From Vibrio scophthalmi LMG 19158 (GTDB lineage Bacteria > Pseudomonadota > Gammaproteobacteria > Enterobacterales > Vibrionaceae), in contig NZ_AFWE01000102.1 of the NCBI RefSeq assembly GCF_000222585.1, forward strand, positions 1 through 33,887: DNA of 33,887 bases. Direction: 5' to 3'. A model generated the notes under the pieces. The model had not been told where the DNA came from. It did not search any database and saw nothing but the letters and a program-made list of their open reading frames with translations. Positions within the stretch are counted from its first letter, which is position 1; each line of letters opens with the position of its first letter. Shown one piece after another: positions 1 through 7,793 of this stretch. Position numbers and translations under genes: made by a program.

Positions 1-1
1 A

Positions 2-49
2 CGTAAAGCACAACAAGAACAACAAAAACAATCTGAGGAGAAAGAGTAG
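2..49 (+). CDS. rnfC: RnfC C-terminal tail (partial)
   Basis: An open frame enters from the left edge and ends at TAG 47-49. The 15 visible residues are rich in Gln, Glu and Lys, as in the low-complexity C-terminal tail of RnfC/RsxC, the NADH-binding, Fe-S-carrying subunit of the Rnf complex. The stop codon overlaps the GTG start of rnfD (TAGTG), the usual coupling in this operon. The assignment rests mainly on position directly before rnfD; the visible peptide is too short and too biased to identify alone. Confidence 0.75.
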   Translation, partial: RKAQQEQQKQSEEKE

Positions 50-1095
50 TGGCCTTCTTTATTGCCAGCTCACCCCATGCGCACAGCCGCAGAAGCACTC
101 CTGACTTAATGAAGTGGGTGGCTCTTTGTGCCCTGCCGGGTCTTATTGCTCAAACCTACTTTTTTGGCTGGGGAACACTGATTCAGTTAGTACTCGCTAT
201 TGTCATCGCCTTGAGCCTTGAAGCGGTGGTTATGCTGTTACGTAAGCGCTCACCAATGTCAGCACTGCGTGACAATAGCGCACTGGTCACCGCATGGTTA
301 CTTGCGGTGGCAATTCCGCCGCTTTCACCATGGTGGATCATCGCGATTGGTCTTGTTTTTGCTGTTGTGATTGCCAAGCAACTTTATGGTGGCATTGGGC
401 AAAACCCATTTAATCCGGCCATGATTGCCTATGTGGTTCTGTTAATCTCGTTTCCATTACAAATGACCAGTTGGATTTCACCAATTGAACTGCAAAGCAC
501 ATCGATCAGTTCAGCAGATGCGTTCTCTCTGATCTTTACCGGTTACGACGTTGAAGGTTTATCACTGCAACAGATCCGTACCGGTATTGATGGCATGACG
601 ATGGCGACCCCGTTAGACAGCTTTAAAACCGCACTGATGGCAGGAAGCACCGCAAGTGAAGCGATGGCTCAACCGCAATTTAGCGCGTTCGCAGGTATTG
701 GCTGGCAATGGGTCAACCTTGCCTACTTAATTGGCGGTATCGCTATGATCAAGCTGCGTGTAATCAACTGGCAGATACCTGTAAGCTTTTTAGCCAGTTT
801 ATTGGTCATCAGTAGCCTATTCATGCTGCTTACGCCGGATCAAACCGCGTCTCCACTGGTTCACTTATTCTCTGGTGCAACGATGTTGGGCGCATTCTTC
901 ATTGCAACCGATCCGGTTTCAGCTTCAACCACAGTGAAAGGGCGACTTATTTTTGGTGCGTTTATTGGCGCAATGGTATTCATTATCCGCACTTGGGGTG
1001 GTTTCCCTGATGGCGTCGCATTTGCAGTATTACTTGCCAATATGTGTGTGCCACTGATCGATTACTACACCAAACCTCGCACTTATGGCCATTAA
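49..1095 (+). CDS. rnfD: Rnf electron transport complex subunit D
   Basis: RnfD (RsxD in E. coli) is an integral membrane subunit of the ion-translocating Rnf complex, which couples electron flow between ferredoxin-like carriers and NAD(H) to Na+ or H+ movement. The 348-residue protein has many hydrophobic helices. It carries the flavinylation motif DGMTMATP, with Thr187 at the position where V. cholerae RnfD bonds FMN covalently. A second family block, [10 protein letters not shown], lies near residue 275. The start is GTG at 49, overlapping the rnfC stop and preceded by a GGAG-like ribosome site at 37-40. rnfG follows after 9 bases. Length and motif match the family with nothing missing. 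The same membrane fold is found in NqrB, but the neighbours make Rnf certain. Confidence 0.96.
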   Translation: MAFFIASSPHAHSRRSTPDLMKWVALCALPGLIAQTYFFGWGTLIQLVLAIVIALSLEAVVMLLRKRSPMSALRDNSALVTAWLLAVAIPPLSPWWIIAIGLVFAVVIAKQLYGGIGQNPFNPAMIAYVVLLISFPLQMTSWISPIELQSTSISSADAFSLIFTGYDVEGLSLQQIRTGIDGMTMATPLDSFKTALMAGSTASEAMAQPQFSAFAGIGWQWVNLAYLIGGIAMIKLRVINWQIPVSFLASLLVISSLFMLLTPDQTASPLVHLFSGATMLGAFFIATDPVSASTTVKGRLIFGAFIGAMVFIIRTWGGFPDGVAFAVLLANMCVPLIDYYTKPRTYGH

Positions 1096-1104
1096 GGATC
1101 CCAA

Positions 1105-1743
1105 ATGTTAAACGCAATTCGTAAAAACGGGGTAACACTGGCCATCTTTGCTTGTGCATCGACCGGATTAGTCGCACTAACTCAGTATTTGACCAAAGAC
1201 CAGATTCAATTGCAGGAACAAAAACAACTGCTCTCTGTATTAAATCAAGTCATTCCTGAGCAATTACATGACAATAGCTTGTATCAAGCGTGCACCTTAG
1301 TTGAAGACCCCGCTCTTGGTACCACTCAAGCAATGCCAGCTTATATTGCCACTTTAAACGGTGAGCCAAGTGCGATTGCGCTTGAGGCTATTGCGCCTGA
1401 TGGGTATAACGGCGCGATCAAAGTGATTGTTGCGGTACAACAAGATGGCACCATACTCGGCACACGCGTTTTATCCCATCAAGAAACCCCAGGGTTAGGT
1501 GATAAAATTGATCTACGGGTCAGCGATTGGATTTTGGGTTTTACCGGTAAAACGGTTACCGCAGACAACCAATCAAGTTGGCATGTACGCAAAGATGGCG
1601 GCCAATTTGATCAATTTACTGGCGCAACCATCACACCTCGTGCGGTCGTCAAATCAGTAAAACGTACCGTTGATTACATCAACCAAAATCGTCAACAGTT
1701 ACTGGCTCAACCACGTAATTGTGGAGGAGAAAATAATGGCTGA
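1105..1743 (+). CDS. rnfG: Rnf electron transport complex subunit G
   Basis: RnfG is the periplasm-facing flavoprotein subunit of the Rnf complex. The 212-residue protein has one N-terminal membrane helix (about residues 9-27) and an FMN-binding domain. The FMN attachment motif is [11 protein letters not shown], with Thr175 as the expected covalent site, matching the position reported for V. cholerae RnfG. The GATITP block and the preceding GLGDKI element are family hallmarks. Its last eight bases overlap the start of rnfE, indicating translational coupling. FMN is normally installed on the S(T)GAT site by the flavin transferase ApbE, which is not in this window. Confidence 0.96.
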   Translation: MLNAIRKNGVTLAIFACASTGLVALTQYLTKDQIQLQEQKQLLSVLNQVIPEQLHDNSLYQACTLVEDPALGTTQAMPAYIATLNGEPSAIALEAIAPDGYNGAIKVIVAVQQDGTILGTRVLSHQETPGLGDKIDLRVSDWILGFTGKTVTADNQSSWHVRKDGGQFDQFTGATITPRAVVKSVKRTVDYINQNRQQLLAQPRNCGGENNG

Positions 1744-2425
1744 TAACAAAAAGCTGTTTAAAGATGGCATGTGGGACAACAACCCGGCACTAGTACAACT
1801 ACTCGGTCTGTGTCCTCTCTTGGCGGTTTCATCAACTATCACCAATGCGCTTGGCCTTGGGATTGCCACCTTACTGGTACTGGTTGGTTCAAATGTCACG
1901 GTTTCACTAGTGCGTGATTATGTGCCAAAAGAAGTACGTATTCCGGTGTTTGTCATGATCATTGCAGCACTGGTAACGTGTGTGCAATTACTGATGAACG
2001 CTTACGCTTATGGTCTCTACCTTTCTTTGGGTATCTTCATCCCATTGATCGTAACGAACTGTATTATCATTGGCCGAGCGGAAGCATTCGCTTCAAAAAA
2101 TGATCCAATCCCAGCGGCTTTAGACGGTTTGTGGATGGGCCTTGGCATGACAAGTGTACTGGTTGTTCTTGGCGCAATGCGCGAAATCATTGGTAACGGT
2201 ACCCTATTTGATGGGGCTGATTTGCTGCTTGGTGAATGGGCTAAAGCATTGCGTATCGAAGTGTTCCATTTCGATAGCAGCTTCTTATTAGCACTACTTC
2301 CACCAGGTGCGTTTATTGGCGTCGGTCTGTTAATCGCGTTAAAGAACGTGATTGATAAAAAGCTCGCAGAACGCCAACCAAAACAAGATAAACCAAACAT
2401 TGAACGAGCACGAGTAACCAACTAA
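1736..2425 (+). CDS. rnfE: Rnf electron transport complex subunit E
   Basis: RnfE (RsxE) is a polytopic membrane subunit of the Rnf complex, paralogous to RnfA and to NqrD/NqrE. The 229-residue product is almost entirely hydrophobic helices, with conserved stretches such as the [14 protein letters not shown] block near residue 105, whose cysteine belongs to the family's membrane Fe-S site. The ATG at 1736 was chosen over a frame open from 1670 because GGAGG at 1723-1727 sits directly upstream, and because the protein then begins [13 protein letters not shown] as in relatives. It overlaps rnfG by 8 bases. It is the last rnf gene before nth, as in E. coli rsxABCDGE-nth. Confidence 0.96.
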   Translation: MADNKKLFKDGMWDNNPALVQLLGLCPLLAVSSTITNALGLGIATLLVLVGSNVTVSLVRDYVPKEVRIPVFVMIIAALVTCVQLLMNAYAYGLYLSLGIFIPLIVTNCIIIGRAEAFASKNDPIPAALDGLWMGLGMTSVLVVLGAMREIIGNGTLFDGADLLLGEWAKALRIEVFHFDSSFLLALLPPGAFIGVGLLIALKNVIDKKLAERQPKQDKPNIERARVTN

Positions 2426-2487
2426 CCACCCTCTAATAGCGGCCATCTCAACCATTATAAAAATAGAGATGTTAGCCTGATTGCTCA

Positions 2488-2528
2488 TCCGTTGTAGGTG
2501 CAGCCCATTAACCGCTCCCTACAACGGA
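2488..2528. repeat. 11-bp inverted repeat between rnfE and nth
   Basis: TCCGTTGTAGG at 2488-2498 is exactly repeated in reverse complement at 2518-2528, enclosing 19 bases. The transcript could form an 11-bp hairpin about 35 bases before the nth start codon. No U-run follows, so it is not a conventional intrinsic terminator. A second, weaker inverted pair (CATCTC 2444-2449 and GAGATG 2466-2471) lies just upstream. These account for most of the 138-base gap. Confidence 0.75.
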
Positions 2529-2563
2529 AACACAGCGATCGATACACGGGAAGTAGCATAAAC

Positions 2564-3199
2564 ATGAACAACACTAAACGCGTTGAGATTCTTAAACGTC
2601 TTAGGGACAACAACCCAAATCCGCAAACTGAGCTCAATTGGAGTTCACCTTTTGAGCTGTTAATTGCCGTCTTACTTTCTGCACAAGCAACCGACGTCAG
2701 TGTCAATAAAGCCACCGACAAACTGTATCCCGTCGCCAACACACCAAAATCGATTCTCGACTTAGGCGTTGATGGGGTTAAGCACTACATTAAAACCATC
2801 GGTTTATTCAACTCAAAAGCGGAAAATGTGATTAAAACCTGTCGCATTTTATTAGAACAACATGGTGGTGAAGTGCCCGAAAATCGCGAGGCATTAGAAG
2901 CGCTACCTGGTGTTGGACGTAAAACCGCTAACGTGGTGCTCAATACTGCTTTCGGTTGGCCAACCATTGCCGTAGACACTCATATTTATCGCGTCTCTAA
3001 TCGTACCAAGTTTGCCATGGGCAAAAATGTGGATCAGGTTGAAGAAAAGCTGCTAAAAGTGGTACCCAAAGAATTCAAGCTTGATGTGCACCATTGGCTT
3101 ATCTTGCATGGCCGTTACACCTGCGTGGCACGTAAACCACGCTGTGGCAGTTGCATCATCGAAGATTTATGCGAATACAAAGAAAAAACAGACGTATAA
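2564..3199 (+). CDS. nth: Endonuclease III
   Basis: Nth is a bifunctional DNA glycosylase/AP lyase that removes oxidised pyrimidines in base-excision repair. The ATG at 2564 gives 211 residues, the E. coli length; an in-frame ATG at 2498 would add 22 residues unlike the family. The helix-hairpin-helix LPGVGRKTANVV holds the catalytic Lys120, and Asp138 lies in AVDTHIYR. The [4Fe-4S] cluster ligands are Cys187, Cys194, Cys197 and Cys203 with the standard 6-2-5 spacing. A GGGAAG stretch at 2548-2553 is a distant ribosome site. Its place after the rnf genes is conserved in gammaproteobacteria, and it ends at a good terminator. Confidence 0.97.
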   Translation: MNNTKRVEILKRLRDNNPNPQTELNWSSPFELLIAVLLSAQATDVSVNKATDKLYPVANTPKSILDLGVDGVKHYIKTIGLFNSKAENVIKTCRILLEQHGGEVPENREALEALPGVGRKTANVVLNTAFGWPTIAVDTHIYRVSNRTKFAMGKNVDQVEEKLLKVVPKEFKLDVHHWLILHGRYTCVARKPRCGSCIIEDLCEYKEKTDV

Positions 3200-3203
3200 G
3201 AAG

Positions 3204-3225
3204 GCAGCCACAGGGCTGCTTTTTT
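3204..3225 (+). terminator. Intrinsic terminator after nth
   Basis: GCAGCC (3204-3209) pairs with GGCTGC (3214-3219) around a 4-base loop, followed by a run of six T. It lies 5 bases after the nth stop and closes the rnf-nth transcription unit. Confidence 0.85.
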
Positions 3226-3258
3226 GCACTAAAAACAAAAACCTTGAGCGCTAAATCA

Positions 3259-3289
3259 TTGCCAAATAAAGAAAACTTCGTGGTAATAT
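3259..3289 (+). promoter_or_regulatory. Candidate gloA promoter
   Basis: TTGCCA (3259-3264) and TAATAT (3284-3289) are separated by 19 bases, longer than ideal. TGG directly before the -10 gives the TGn extended -10 feature. The position, 28 bases before the gloA start and after the nth terminator, fits an independent gloA promoter. Confidence 0.5.
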
Positions 3290-3317
3290 TTAAGCAGAAT
3301 TATATTAGGAGCAAATT

Positions 3318-3734
3318 ATGTCAAACGGACGCATTCTACACACCATGCTGCGTGTCGGCGATTTAGATAAATCTATCGAGTTCTACACTAACGTAATGGG
3401 CATGCAGCTATTACGCAAAAATGACAACACTGAGTACCAATACACCCTTGCCTTCCTCGGCTACGGTGATGAGTCTCAGGGCGCGGTGATTGAACTGACT
3501 TACAACTGGGGCACCAGTGAATACGATTTAGGTAACGCGTTTGGTCACATCGCTATTGGTGTCGATGATATCTATGCTACCTGCGATACCATCAAAGCGG
3601 CAGGCGGCAATATTACTCGTGAAGCTGGCCCTGTAAAAGGCGGAAGCACTCATATCGCTTTCGTAAAAGATCCTGATGGCTACATGATTGAGTTAATTCA
3701 AAACTCTCAAGCATCTGCGGGTCTAGAAGGCTAA
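3318..3734 (+). CDS. gloA: Glyoxalase I (lactoylglutathione lyase)
   Basis: GloA isomerises the hemithioacetal of methylglyoxal and glutathione to S-lactoylglutathione, the first step of cytosolic methylglyoxal detoxification. The 138-residue protein has the two beta-alpha-beta-beta-beta modules of the vicinal-oxygen-chelate fold. All four metal ligands are present: His8, Glu59, His77 and Glu125. They are three positions beyond E. coli His5, Glu56, His74 and Glu122 because of a slightly longer N-terminus. The ATG at 3318 is preceded by AGGAG at 3308-3312. The short protein lacks the extra insertions of the Zn-dependent class, so a Ni2+-type enzyme is likely. It is flanked by terminators on both sides and is probably monocistronic. 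Confidence 0.97.
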   Translation: MSNGRILHTMLRVGDLDKSIEFYTNVMGMQLLRKNDNTEYQYTLAFLGYGDESQGAVIELTYNWGTSEYDLGNAFGHIAIGVDDIYATCDTIKAAGGNITREAGPVKGGSTHIAFVKDPDGYMIELIQNSQASAGLEG

Positions 3735-3770
3735 TCGACGACGAAACGATGTCGTGATAGAGAAAGATAA

Positions 3771-3794
3771 AGGGCAGCTCAGGCTGCTCTTTTT
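3771..3794 (+). terminator. Intrinsic terminator after gloA
   Basis: AGGGCAGC (3771-3778) pairs with GCTGCTCT (3783-3790), with one G-U wobble and a short loop, followed by five T. It ends the gloA transcript. Confidence 0.8.
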
Positions 3795-3800
3795 ATTTGC

Positions 3801-3829
3801 TTTACATGATAATAATTATCACTTACCAT
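3801..3829 (+). promoter_or_regulatory. Fur-type operator within a candidate promoter
   Basis: TGATAAT-A-ATTATCA at 3807-3821 is a perfect 7-1-7 palindrome and matches the 7-1-7 core of the gammaproteobacterial Fur box. It lies exactly in the 17-base spacer between TTTACA (3801-3806) and TACCAT (3824-3829), a plausible sigma-70 promoter for the gene starting at 3872. Fur-Fe2+ bound there would block RNA polymerase, so iron repression is predicted. The site is seen directly; binding and promoter activity are inferred. Confidence 0.72.
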
Positions 3830-3871
3830 TAATTTATCTTGAGGTATGCTGAACAGAATAAAGGTTGAAAG

Positions 3872-4309
3872 ATGGAGATTTCAGACTGGGAGAAACACAC
3901 TTTACTTGCTGATATGGCGCTGCAAGAACACGATCATCTGCGCTCTATTTTGCATTATCAACAAGCACTGACTGCCAGTGAAGATATCTGCCTTGCTGAG
4001 CATATTGATGTTGAAGACCGCTTACTCATTTCTGTGGTTTCATGCCATAACCTAGCCAACTTTTGGCGCGTGATGGGTGATGTCAAATACGAATTAAAAT
4101 ACCTTAAGCTTGCCTCAGAAAAAGTACTGACCTTAGTACCTCAATGCCCGAATAGCGACTGCGATGCCTTTGTCGATTCGATGGGTTGCTGCAAAAAAGC
4201 GCTCGTCGCATTTATGAAGCGCCACCCTAACCCCAATATTGCCCGTTTGGTGCAAAATATTGATAGCGCAACCAATTGCAACCTGATTGCAAAATTCCGC
4301 TTGCATTAA
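3872..4309 (+). CDS. Uncharacterised TPR-like protein under a Fur box
   Basis: I do not recognise a function. The 145-residue protein has no signal peptide or membrane helix and looks all-helical. The segment around residues 10-35 (LLADMAL...HYQQAL) resembles a tetratricopeptide helix pair. The C-terminal half holds cysteines in the pattern C-x4-C-x8-CC (about residues 91-106) plus another near residue 135. From memory it may belong to the Vibrio-restricted DUF2753 family, but I cannot verify this. It stands alone between terminators. The upstream Fur-type palindrome suggests it is made when iron is scarce. The start is ATG 3872, with only a weak GAAAG ribosome site. A cytosolic scaffold or metal-responsive adaptor would fit, but that is a guess. 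Confidence 0.85.
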   Translation: MEISDWEKHTLLADMALQEHDHLRSILHYQQALTASEDICLAEHIDVEDRLLISVVSCHNLANFWRVMGDVKYELKYLKLASEKVLTLVPQCPNSDCDAFVDSMGCCKKALVAFMKRHPNPNIARLVQNIDSATNCNLIAKFRLH

Positions 4310-4366
4310 TCTGCTCGAAACAAGACTCCCCCAATAAGTGTTGTAACTTCACTATACAGCACCAAC

Positions 4367-4394
4367 AAAAAACCAGCCTAATTGGCTGGTTTTT
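4367..4394. terminator. Bidirectional terminator between the TPR-like gene and motY
   Basis: AACCAGCC (4371-4378) pairs with GGCTGGTT (4384-4391), with A-rich and T-rich flanks on the two sides, so it can end transcripts arriving from either direction at this convergent gene pair. Confidence 0.85.
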
Positions 4395-4418
4395 CCTCTA
4401 TCGTGATCTCTAATCCGG

Positions 4419-5300
4419 TTATACCTGTGTTCGTCCCAACGAGATAACGACGCGACGGTTTTTATCTTTACCAATCGGTGACGAATTATCGGCGACAGGG
4501 CGACGTTTACCATAGCCTTGAACTTGAATACGATCTTCCGGTAAACCGATAGATTCAAAATAAGTGCGTAGCACATCGGCACGTTGCTCGGACAATGCTT
4601 GGCTCTCACTCTTGCTGTCTTCCGAGTCAGTATAGGTTGAGACCAGCACCAAATCGATATCTTGGTTGTAGCGAATATATTCCGCAATTTGCGCTAAGCG
4701 CTTTTGCGAGGCTTTGTTCAACTGCACACTTGAACGATCATAATGCAAAATAGTAAAGGCGATATCTTCAAAACTATAAGGCAATAAATTGGCAATACAG
4801 TCACTAAAGACATTGTAAGATTTCTGGAATAGCACTGACGACAACGCCACTTCCACACGCTGATCACGGCTTTGCCACTCCTGGTAGCTAAACGTTGGGG
4901 AACGACCTTTTTCTAATTCGCTCAGAATGCTCCACGCCGTTTGCCCCCCGACGTAACCATCAAATTGTTTAAAGAAGCGAATATTGGTCATGCGATCAGC
5001 GCTATCACCAGGACGCCATGCTGGCGGCATCGAGACCAAAGAGACATCACGCGTCTCCCCCATCGGGCGCTTCATTTTCAATTCAAAATCGAGGTTTATT
5101 TTTTTACTGGCATGAGAAGAGAACACCGCATCGCCATAATTAGGGATCGGATGAACAAGTTGGCACTCAAGTGGTGTATTCGCCACCATCTGCCACTTAG
5201 ATTGTCCTGGTGTTGCGCCATAGGCTTTATCCATTGCCCAACTGCTTGAGCTAAAGGTAGCGATGGATAATGCAAGACTGGTGACAATGCGCATTTTCAT
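4419..5300 (-). CDS. motY: MotY, sodium-driven flagellar motor T-ring protein
   Basis: MotY forms, with MotX, the periplasmic T ring that holds the PomA/PomB stator around the polar flagellar motor of Vibrio. The start at 5300 gives 293 residues, the length I recall for V. alginolyticus MotY; the frame is open further upstream to 5384 but that extension is unlike the family. An N-terminal signal peptide ends near Ala22 (SWA). The N-terminal half is the MotY-specific stator-interacting region. The C-terminal third (about 170-290) is an OmpA/MotB-like peptidoglycan-binding domain, with conserved [13 protein letters not shown] and the [12 protein letters not shown] ending. It diverges from rnt, an arrangement described in Vibrio. 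I found no convincing sigma-28 site upstream. Confidence 0.96.
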   Translation of the reverse strand: MKMRIVTSLALSIATFSSSSWAMDKAYGATPGQSKWQMVANTPLECQLVHPIPNYGDAVFSSHASKKINLDFELKMKRPMGETRDVSLVSMPPAWRPGDSADRMTNIRFFKQFDGYVGGQTAWSILSELEKGRSPTFSYQEWQSRDQRVEVALSSVLFQKSYNVFSDCIANLLPYSFEDIAFTILHYDRSSVQLNKASQKRLAQIAEYIRYNQDIDLVLVSTYTDSEDSKSESQALSEQRADVLRTYFESIGLPEDRIQVQGYGKRRPVADNSSPIGKDKNRRVVISLGRTQV

Positions 5301-5412
5301 GACGTTATGGTTCTCTTTATTGTATTCATTAGCGGCACGGCGTTGCCTCTTATCAAGAGTGACCGTATCCATTTCTTTGATCAAGCAAAATTCCCGCCAA
5401 CTTTTCTTGTTT

Positions 5413-5431
5413 CAAGGTTATTTAAACCTTG
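5413..5431. repeat. Inverted repeat in the motY-rnt divergent region
   Basis: CAAGGTT (5413-5419) and AACCTTG (5425-5431) form a perfect 7-5-7 palindrome with an AT-only centre. It sits in the 292-base divergent region, 113 bases from motY and 162 bases from rnt. The size and symmetry suit a dimeric regulator operator, but no known regulator is recognised. Confidence 0.6.
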
Positions 5432-5592
5432 TTAGCTGATAAGTTAAGCAATATGGCTAAGTAAATTACGTGCTTTTCATCACATGGTTAAAAACCACAC
5501 GTCTTACAGGCCGAAAATGCAAATTAATGTTGATTGGTATTGAAGTTAGAATCTGCAATAATGCAAACCTTGTCACACTAATTTATTACAAC

Positions 5593-6252
5593 ATGACTGT
5601 AGAAAACGAAGCATTGACGCTCAAAAAACGCTTTCGCGGCTATTTCCCAGTGGTTATCGATGTCGAAACTGCCGGTTTTAACGCCCAAACGGATGCACTA
5701 TTAGAAATTTGTGCCATTACCTTAAAGATGGACGAAAACGGCGATCTCCATCCAGCGTCAACTCTTCATTTTCATGTTGAGCCCTTTGAAGGGGCGAATT
5801 TAGAAAAAGAGGCGCTCGAGTTTATTGGCGTCCGTGATCCTTTTAGTCCATTGCGCGGTGCCATTGCGGAATCTGAAGCGTTAAAAGAAATTTATCGCCA
5901 AGTCCGTAAAGAACAGAAAGAAGCTGACTGCAGTCGTGCCATTATCGTCGCGCACAACGCCACGTTTGATCTTAATTTTGTCATGGCGGCAAGCGAACGC
6001 AGCAAGTTAAAACGAGTCCCGTTTCATCCTTTTGCTACTTTTGATACTGCTGCACTTAGCGGCCTTGCTTATGGTCAGACCGTTCTGGCTAAAGCCTGCA
6101 AAACGGCGGGGATGGAGTTTGACAACAAAGAAGCCCATTCAGCACTGTACGATACGCAAAAAACCGCCGATCTATTCTGCGGTATCGTTAATAAGTGGAA
6201 AGCACTTGGTGGTTGGCCGCTGATCGATTCAGATGCTGAAGATAAAAAATAA
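5593..6252 (+). CDS. rnt: Ribonuclease T
   Basis: RNase T is a DEDDh 3'-5' exoribonuclease that trims 3' ends of tRNA, 5S and 23S rRNA and removes the terminal AMP of tRNA CCA ends. The ATG at 5593 gives 219 residues (E. coli 215); the frame is open from 5470, but the added 41 residues resemble nothing in the family. The active-site set is complete: Asp23 and Glu25 (VIDVETAGF), Asp126 ([10 protein letters not shown]), His182 and Asp187 (HSALYDTQ). Spacing matches E. coli Asp23, Glu25, Asp125, His181 and Asp186. The ribosome site is weak. It is divergent from motY and followed by a transporter after 99 bases. Confidence 0.95.
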   Translation: MTVENEALTLKKRFRGYFPVVIDVETAGFNAQTDALLEICAITLKMDENGDLHPASTLHFHVEPFEGANLEKEALEFIGVRDPFSPLRGAIAESEALKEIYRQVRKEQKEADCSRAIIVAHNATFDLNFVMAASERSKLKRVPFHPFATFDTAALSGLAYGQTVLAKACKTAGMEFDNKEAHSALYDTQKTADLFCGIVNKWKALGGWPLIDSDAEDKK

Positions 6253-6273
6253 TAACATATAGACTCAAACAAC

Positions 6274-6317
6274 TTGAAGGTGCCACTAAGCGCGCGAAAG
6301 AAACGCGGCAGCTTCAA
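6274..6317 (+). promoter_or_regulatory. Leader hairpin before the antiporter-family gene
   Basis: TTGAAG-G-TGCC (6274-6284) pairs with GGCA-G-CTTCAA (6307-6317), with one G-G mismatch. Inner GC-rich segments near 6290-6294 and 6304-6307 could extend the stem. It lies 34 bases before the ATG at 6352, with no T-run after it. It may be a regulatory leader or an mRNA-processing site between rnt and the transporter. Confidence 0.5.
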
Positions 6318-6351
6318 TTAGGACGAGTACAACACAACTAAAGAGTTAACT

Positions 6352-7677
6352 ATGAATCCTGTAGTAATATCTGTCTGTGTCATGCTGGTACTGGCGCTGA
6401 TGCGCGTGAATGTCGTGGTAGCCCTGACATTCAGTGCAATCGTTGGTGGCCTTGTATCTGGCATGAGCTTAAATGAAGCCGTTTCTGCTTTTGAGAGTGG
6501 TCTTGGCGGCGGTGCAACCATTGCGTTAAGCTACGCGATGTTAGGCACCTTTGCGGTAGCAATTTCTCGCTCTGGCATTACCGATCTGCTGGCAAACAGC
6601 GTGATTCGTCGTCTAAATGGCAAAGAGAACGGCGCAGCAACCACTGGTCTAAAATATGCAGTGCTCGTGGCGCTGGTATTAGTCACCATGTCATCGCAAA
6701 ACGTTATCCCTGTGCATATCGCTTTTATCCCGATTTTGATTCCACCTTTGTTGAGCGTCTTTGCCAAACTTAAACTGGATCGCCGCATGATTGCTTGCGT
6801 CCTGACTTTTGGTCTGATTACGCCATACATGGTACTTCCAATCGGTTTTGGCGGTATCTTCCTCAACAATATTTTGCTGAAAAACCTACGTGAAAACGGC
6901 CTTGATAACGTTGTAGCAAGTCAGATCCCAACCGCGATGTTACTGCCTGCTGCGGGTATGATTTTCGGCCTACTGACTGCGATTTTCTTTACCTACCGTA
7001 AACCTCGTGAGTATGCAGAAACCAGCCACACCAAGCCGAATCAAGAAACTCAAGCCATCAACAAGAAAAACATCGTTATTGCAGTGTTAGGCATTATCGC
7101 TGCACTGGCTGTTCAACTTGCGACTGGCTCAATGATTATTGGCGCCCTAGCCGGTTTCATGGTGTTCACCTTTGGTGGTGTTATCGCCTGGAAAGAGACT
7201 CACGATGTGTTCACGAAAGGTGTTCACATGATGGCTATGATTGGTTTCATCATGATTTCAGCGGCCGGCTTTGCCGCCGTAATGAAAATGACAGGTGGCG
7301 TTGAAACACTGGTTTCTTCACTGTCTACCAGTATTGGTGATAACAAGCCATTGGCAGCACTGCTGATGTTAGTGGTTGGCTTATTAGTCACCATGGGGAT
7401 CGGCTCATCATTCTCAACCATTCCAATCATTGCCACTATCTACGTTCCACTGGCAGCTGCATTTGGCTTCTCACCGATGGCAACCATCGCACTGGTTGGT
7501 ACGGCGGCAGCGCTGGGTGATGCAGGTTCTCCGGCCTCTGACTCTACGCTAGGTCCAACATCGGGTCTAAATGCTGATGGACAGCATGAGCACATCTGGG
7601 AAACGGTGGTACCGACGTTTATCCACTACAACATCCCACTGATCATTTTCGGTTGGATCGCGGCGATGGTGCTTTAA
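6352..7677 (+). CDS. Na+/H+ antiporter family (NhaC/YuiF-like) transporter
   Basis: A 441-residue inner-membrane protein with about 11-12 predicted helices, a cytoplasmic linker near residues 215-240 ([12 protein letters not shown] then a Gln/Lys-rich stretch), and the conserved [17 protein letters not shown] block near residues 385-400. This is the profile of the NhaC / Na_H_antiport_2 superfamily, which includes B. subtilis YuiF and the Haemophilus homologue also found beside rnt. Family members are annotated as Na+/H+ antiporters, but some relatives are thought to carry amino acids, so the substrate is open. It is preceded by a leader hairpin and ends at a strong bidirectional terminator. 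GTT-rich N-terminal sequence [12 protein letters not shown] starts directly in a helix, typical for the family. Confidence 0.88.
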   Translation: MNPVVISVCVMLVLALMRVNVVVALTFSAIVGGLVSGMSLNEAVSAFESGLGGGATIALSYAMLGTFAVAISRSGITDLLANSVIRRLNGKENGAATTGLKYAVLVALVLVTMSSQNVIPVHIAFIPILIPPLLSVFAKLKLDRRMIACVLTFGLITPYMVLPIGFGGIFLNNILLKNLRENGLDNVVASQIPTAMLLPAAGMIFGLLTAIFFTYRKPREYAETSHTKPNQETQAINKKNIVIAVLGIIAALAVQLATGSMIIGALAGFMVFTFGGVIAWKETHDVFTKGVHMMAMIGFIMISAAGFAAVMKMTGGVETLVSSLSTSIGDNKPLAALLMLVVGLLVTMGIGSSFSTIPIIATIYVPLAAAFGFSPMATIALVGTAAALGDAGSPASDSTLGPTSGLNADGQHEHIWETVVPTFIHYNIPLIIFGWIAAMVL

Positions 7678-7714
7678 CGCATAAGTTTTATTGCACTACA
7701 CGAAAAACACCGAC

Positions 7715-7743
7715 AAAAAAAGCTGACCTTGGTCAGCTTTTTT
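7715..7743. terminator. Bidirectional terminator between the transporter gene and bamC
   Basis: AGCTGACC (7721-7728) pairs with GGTCAGCT (7731-7738), flanked by A6 on the left and T-rich sequence on the right. It serves the plus-strand transporter and the converging bamC transcript. Confidence 0.9.
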
Positions 7744-7793
7744 ATTCTTCACAATTTATGTTGTGCATCTACGGGCGGCGAGCCAAACGTTCA

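Noticed and set aside
2498-2563. Longer Nth N-terminus starting at 2498
   Set aside because: It adds 22 residues absent from the family and overlaps the intergenic hairpin; the 211-residue form aligns with E. coli Nth including cluster cysteine numbering.
3151-3366. 71-residue ORF between nth and gloA
   Set aside because: It runs through the nth terminator and the gloA promoter and overlaps both neighbours out of frame; no ribosome site.
5301-5470. Sigma-28 promoter for motY
   Set aside because: On the minus strand GCCGCTAA (plus 5329-5336) is a 7/8 match to the -10, but the element 11 bases upstream matches poorly; other pairs have wrong spacing.
7224-7436. Minus-strand ORF inside the transporter gene, and similar long antisense frames elsewhere
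   Set aside because: These are shadows of hydrophobic or biased coding frames, without ribosome sites or recognisable domains.
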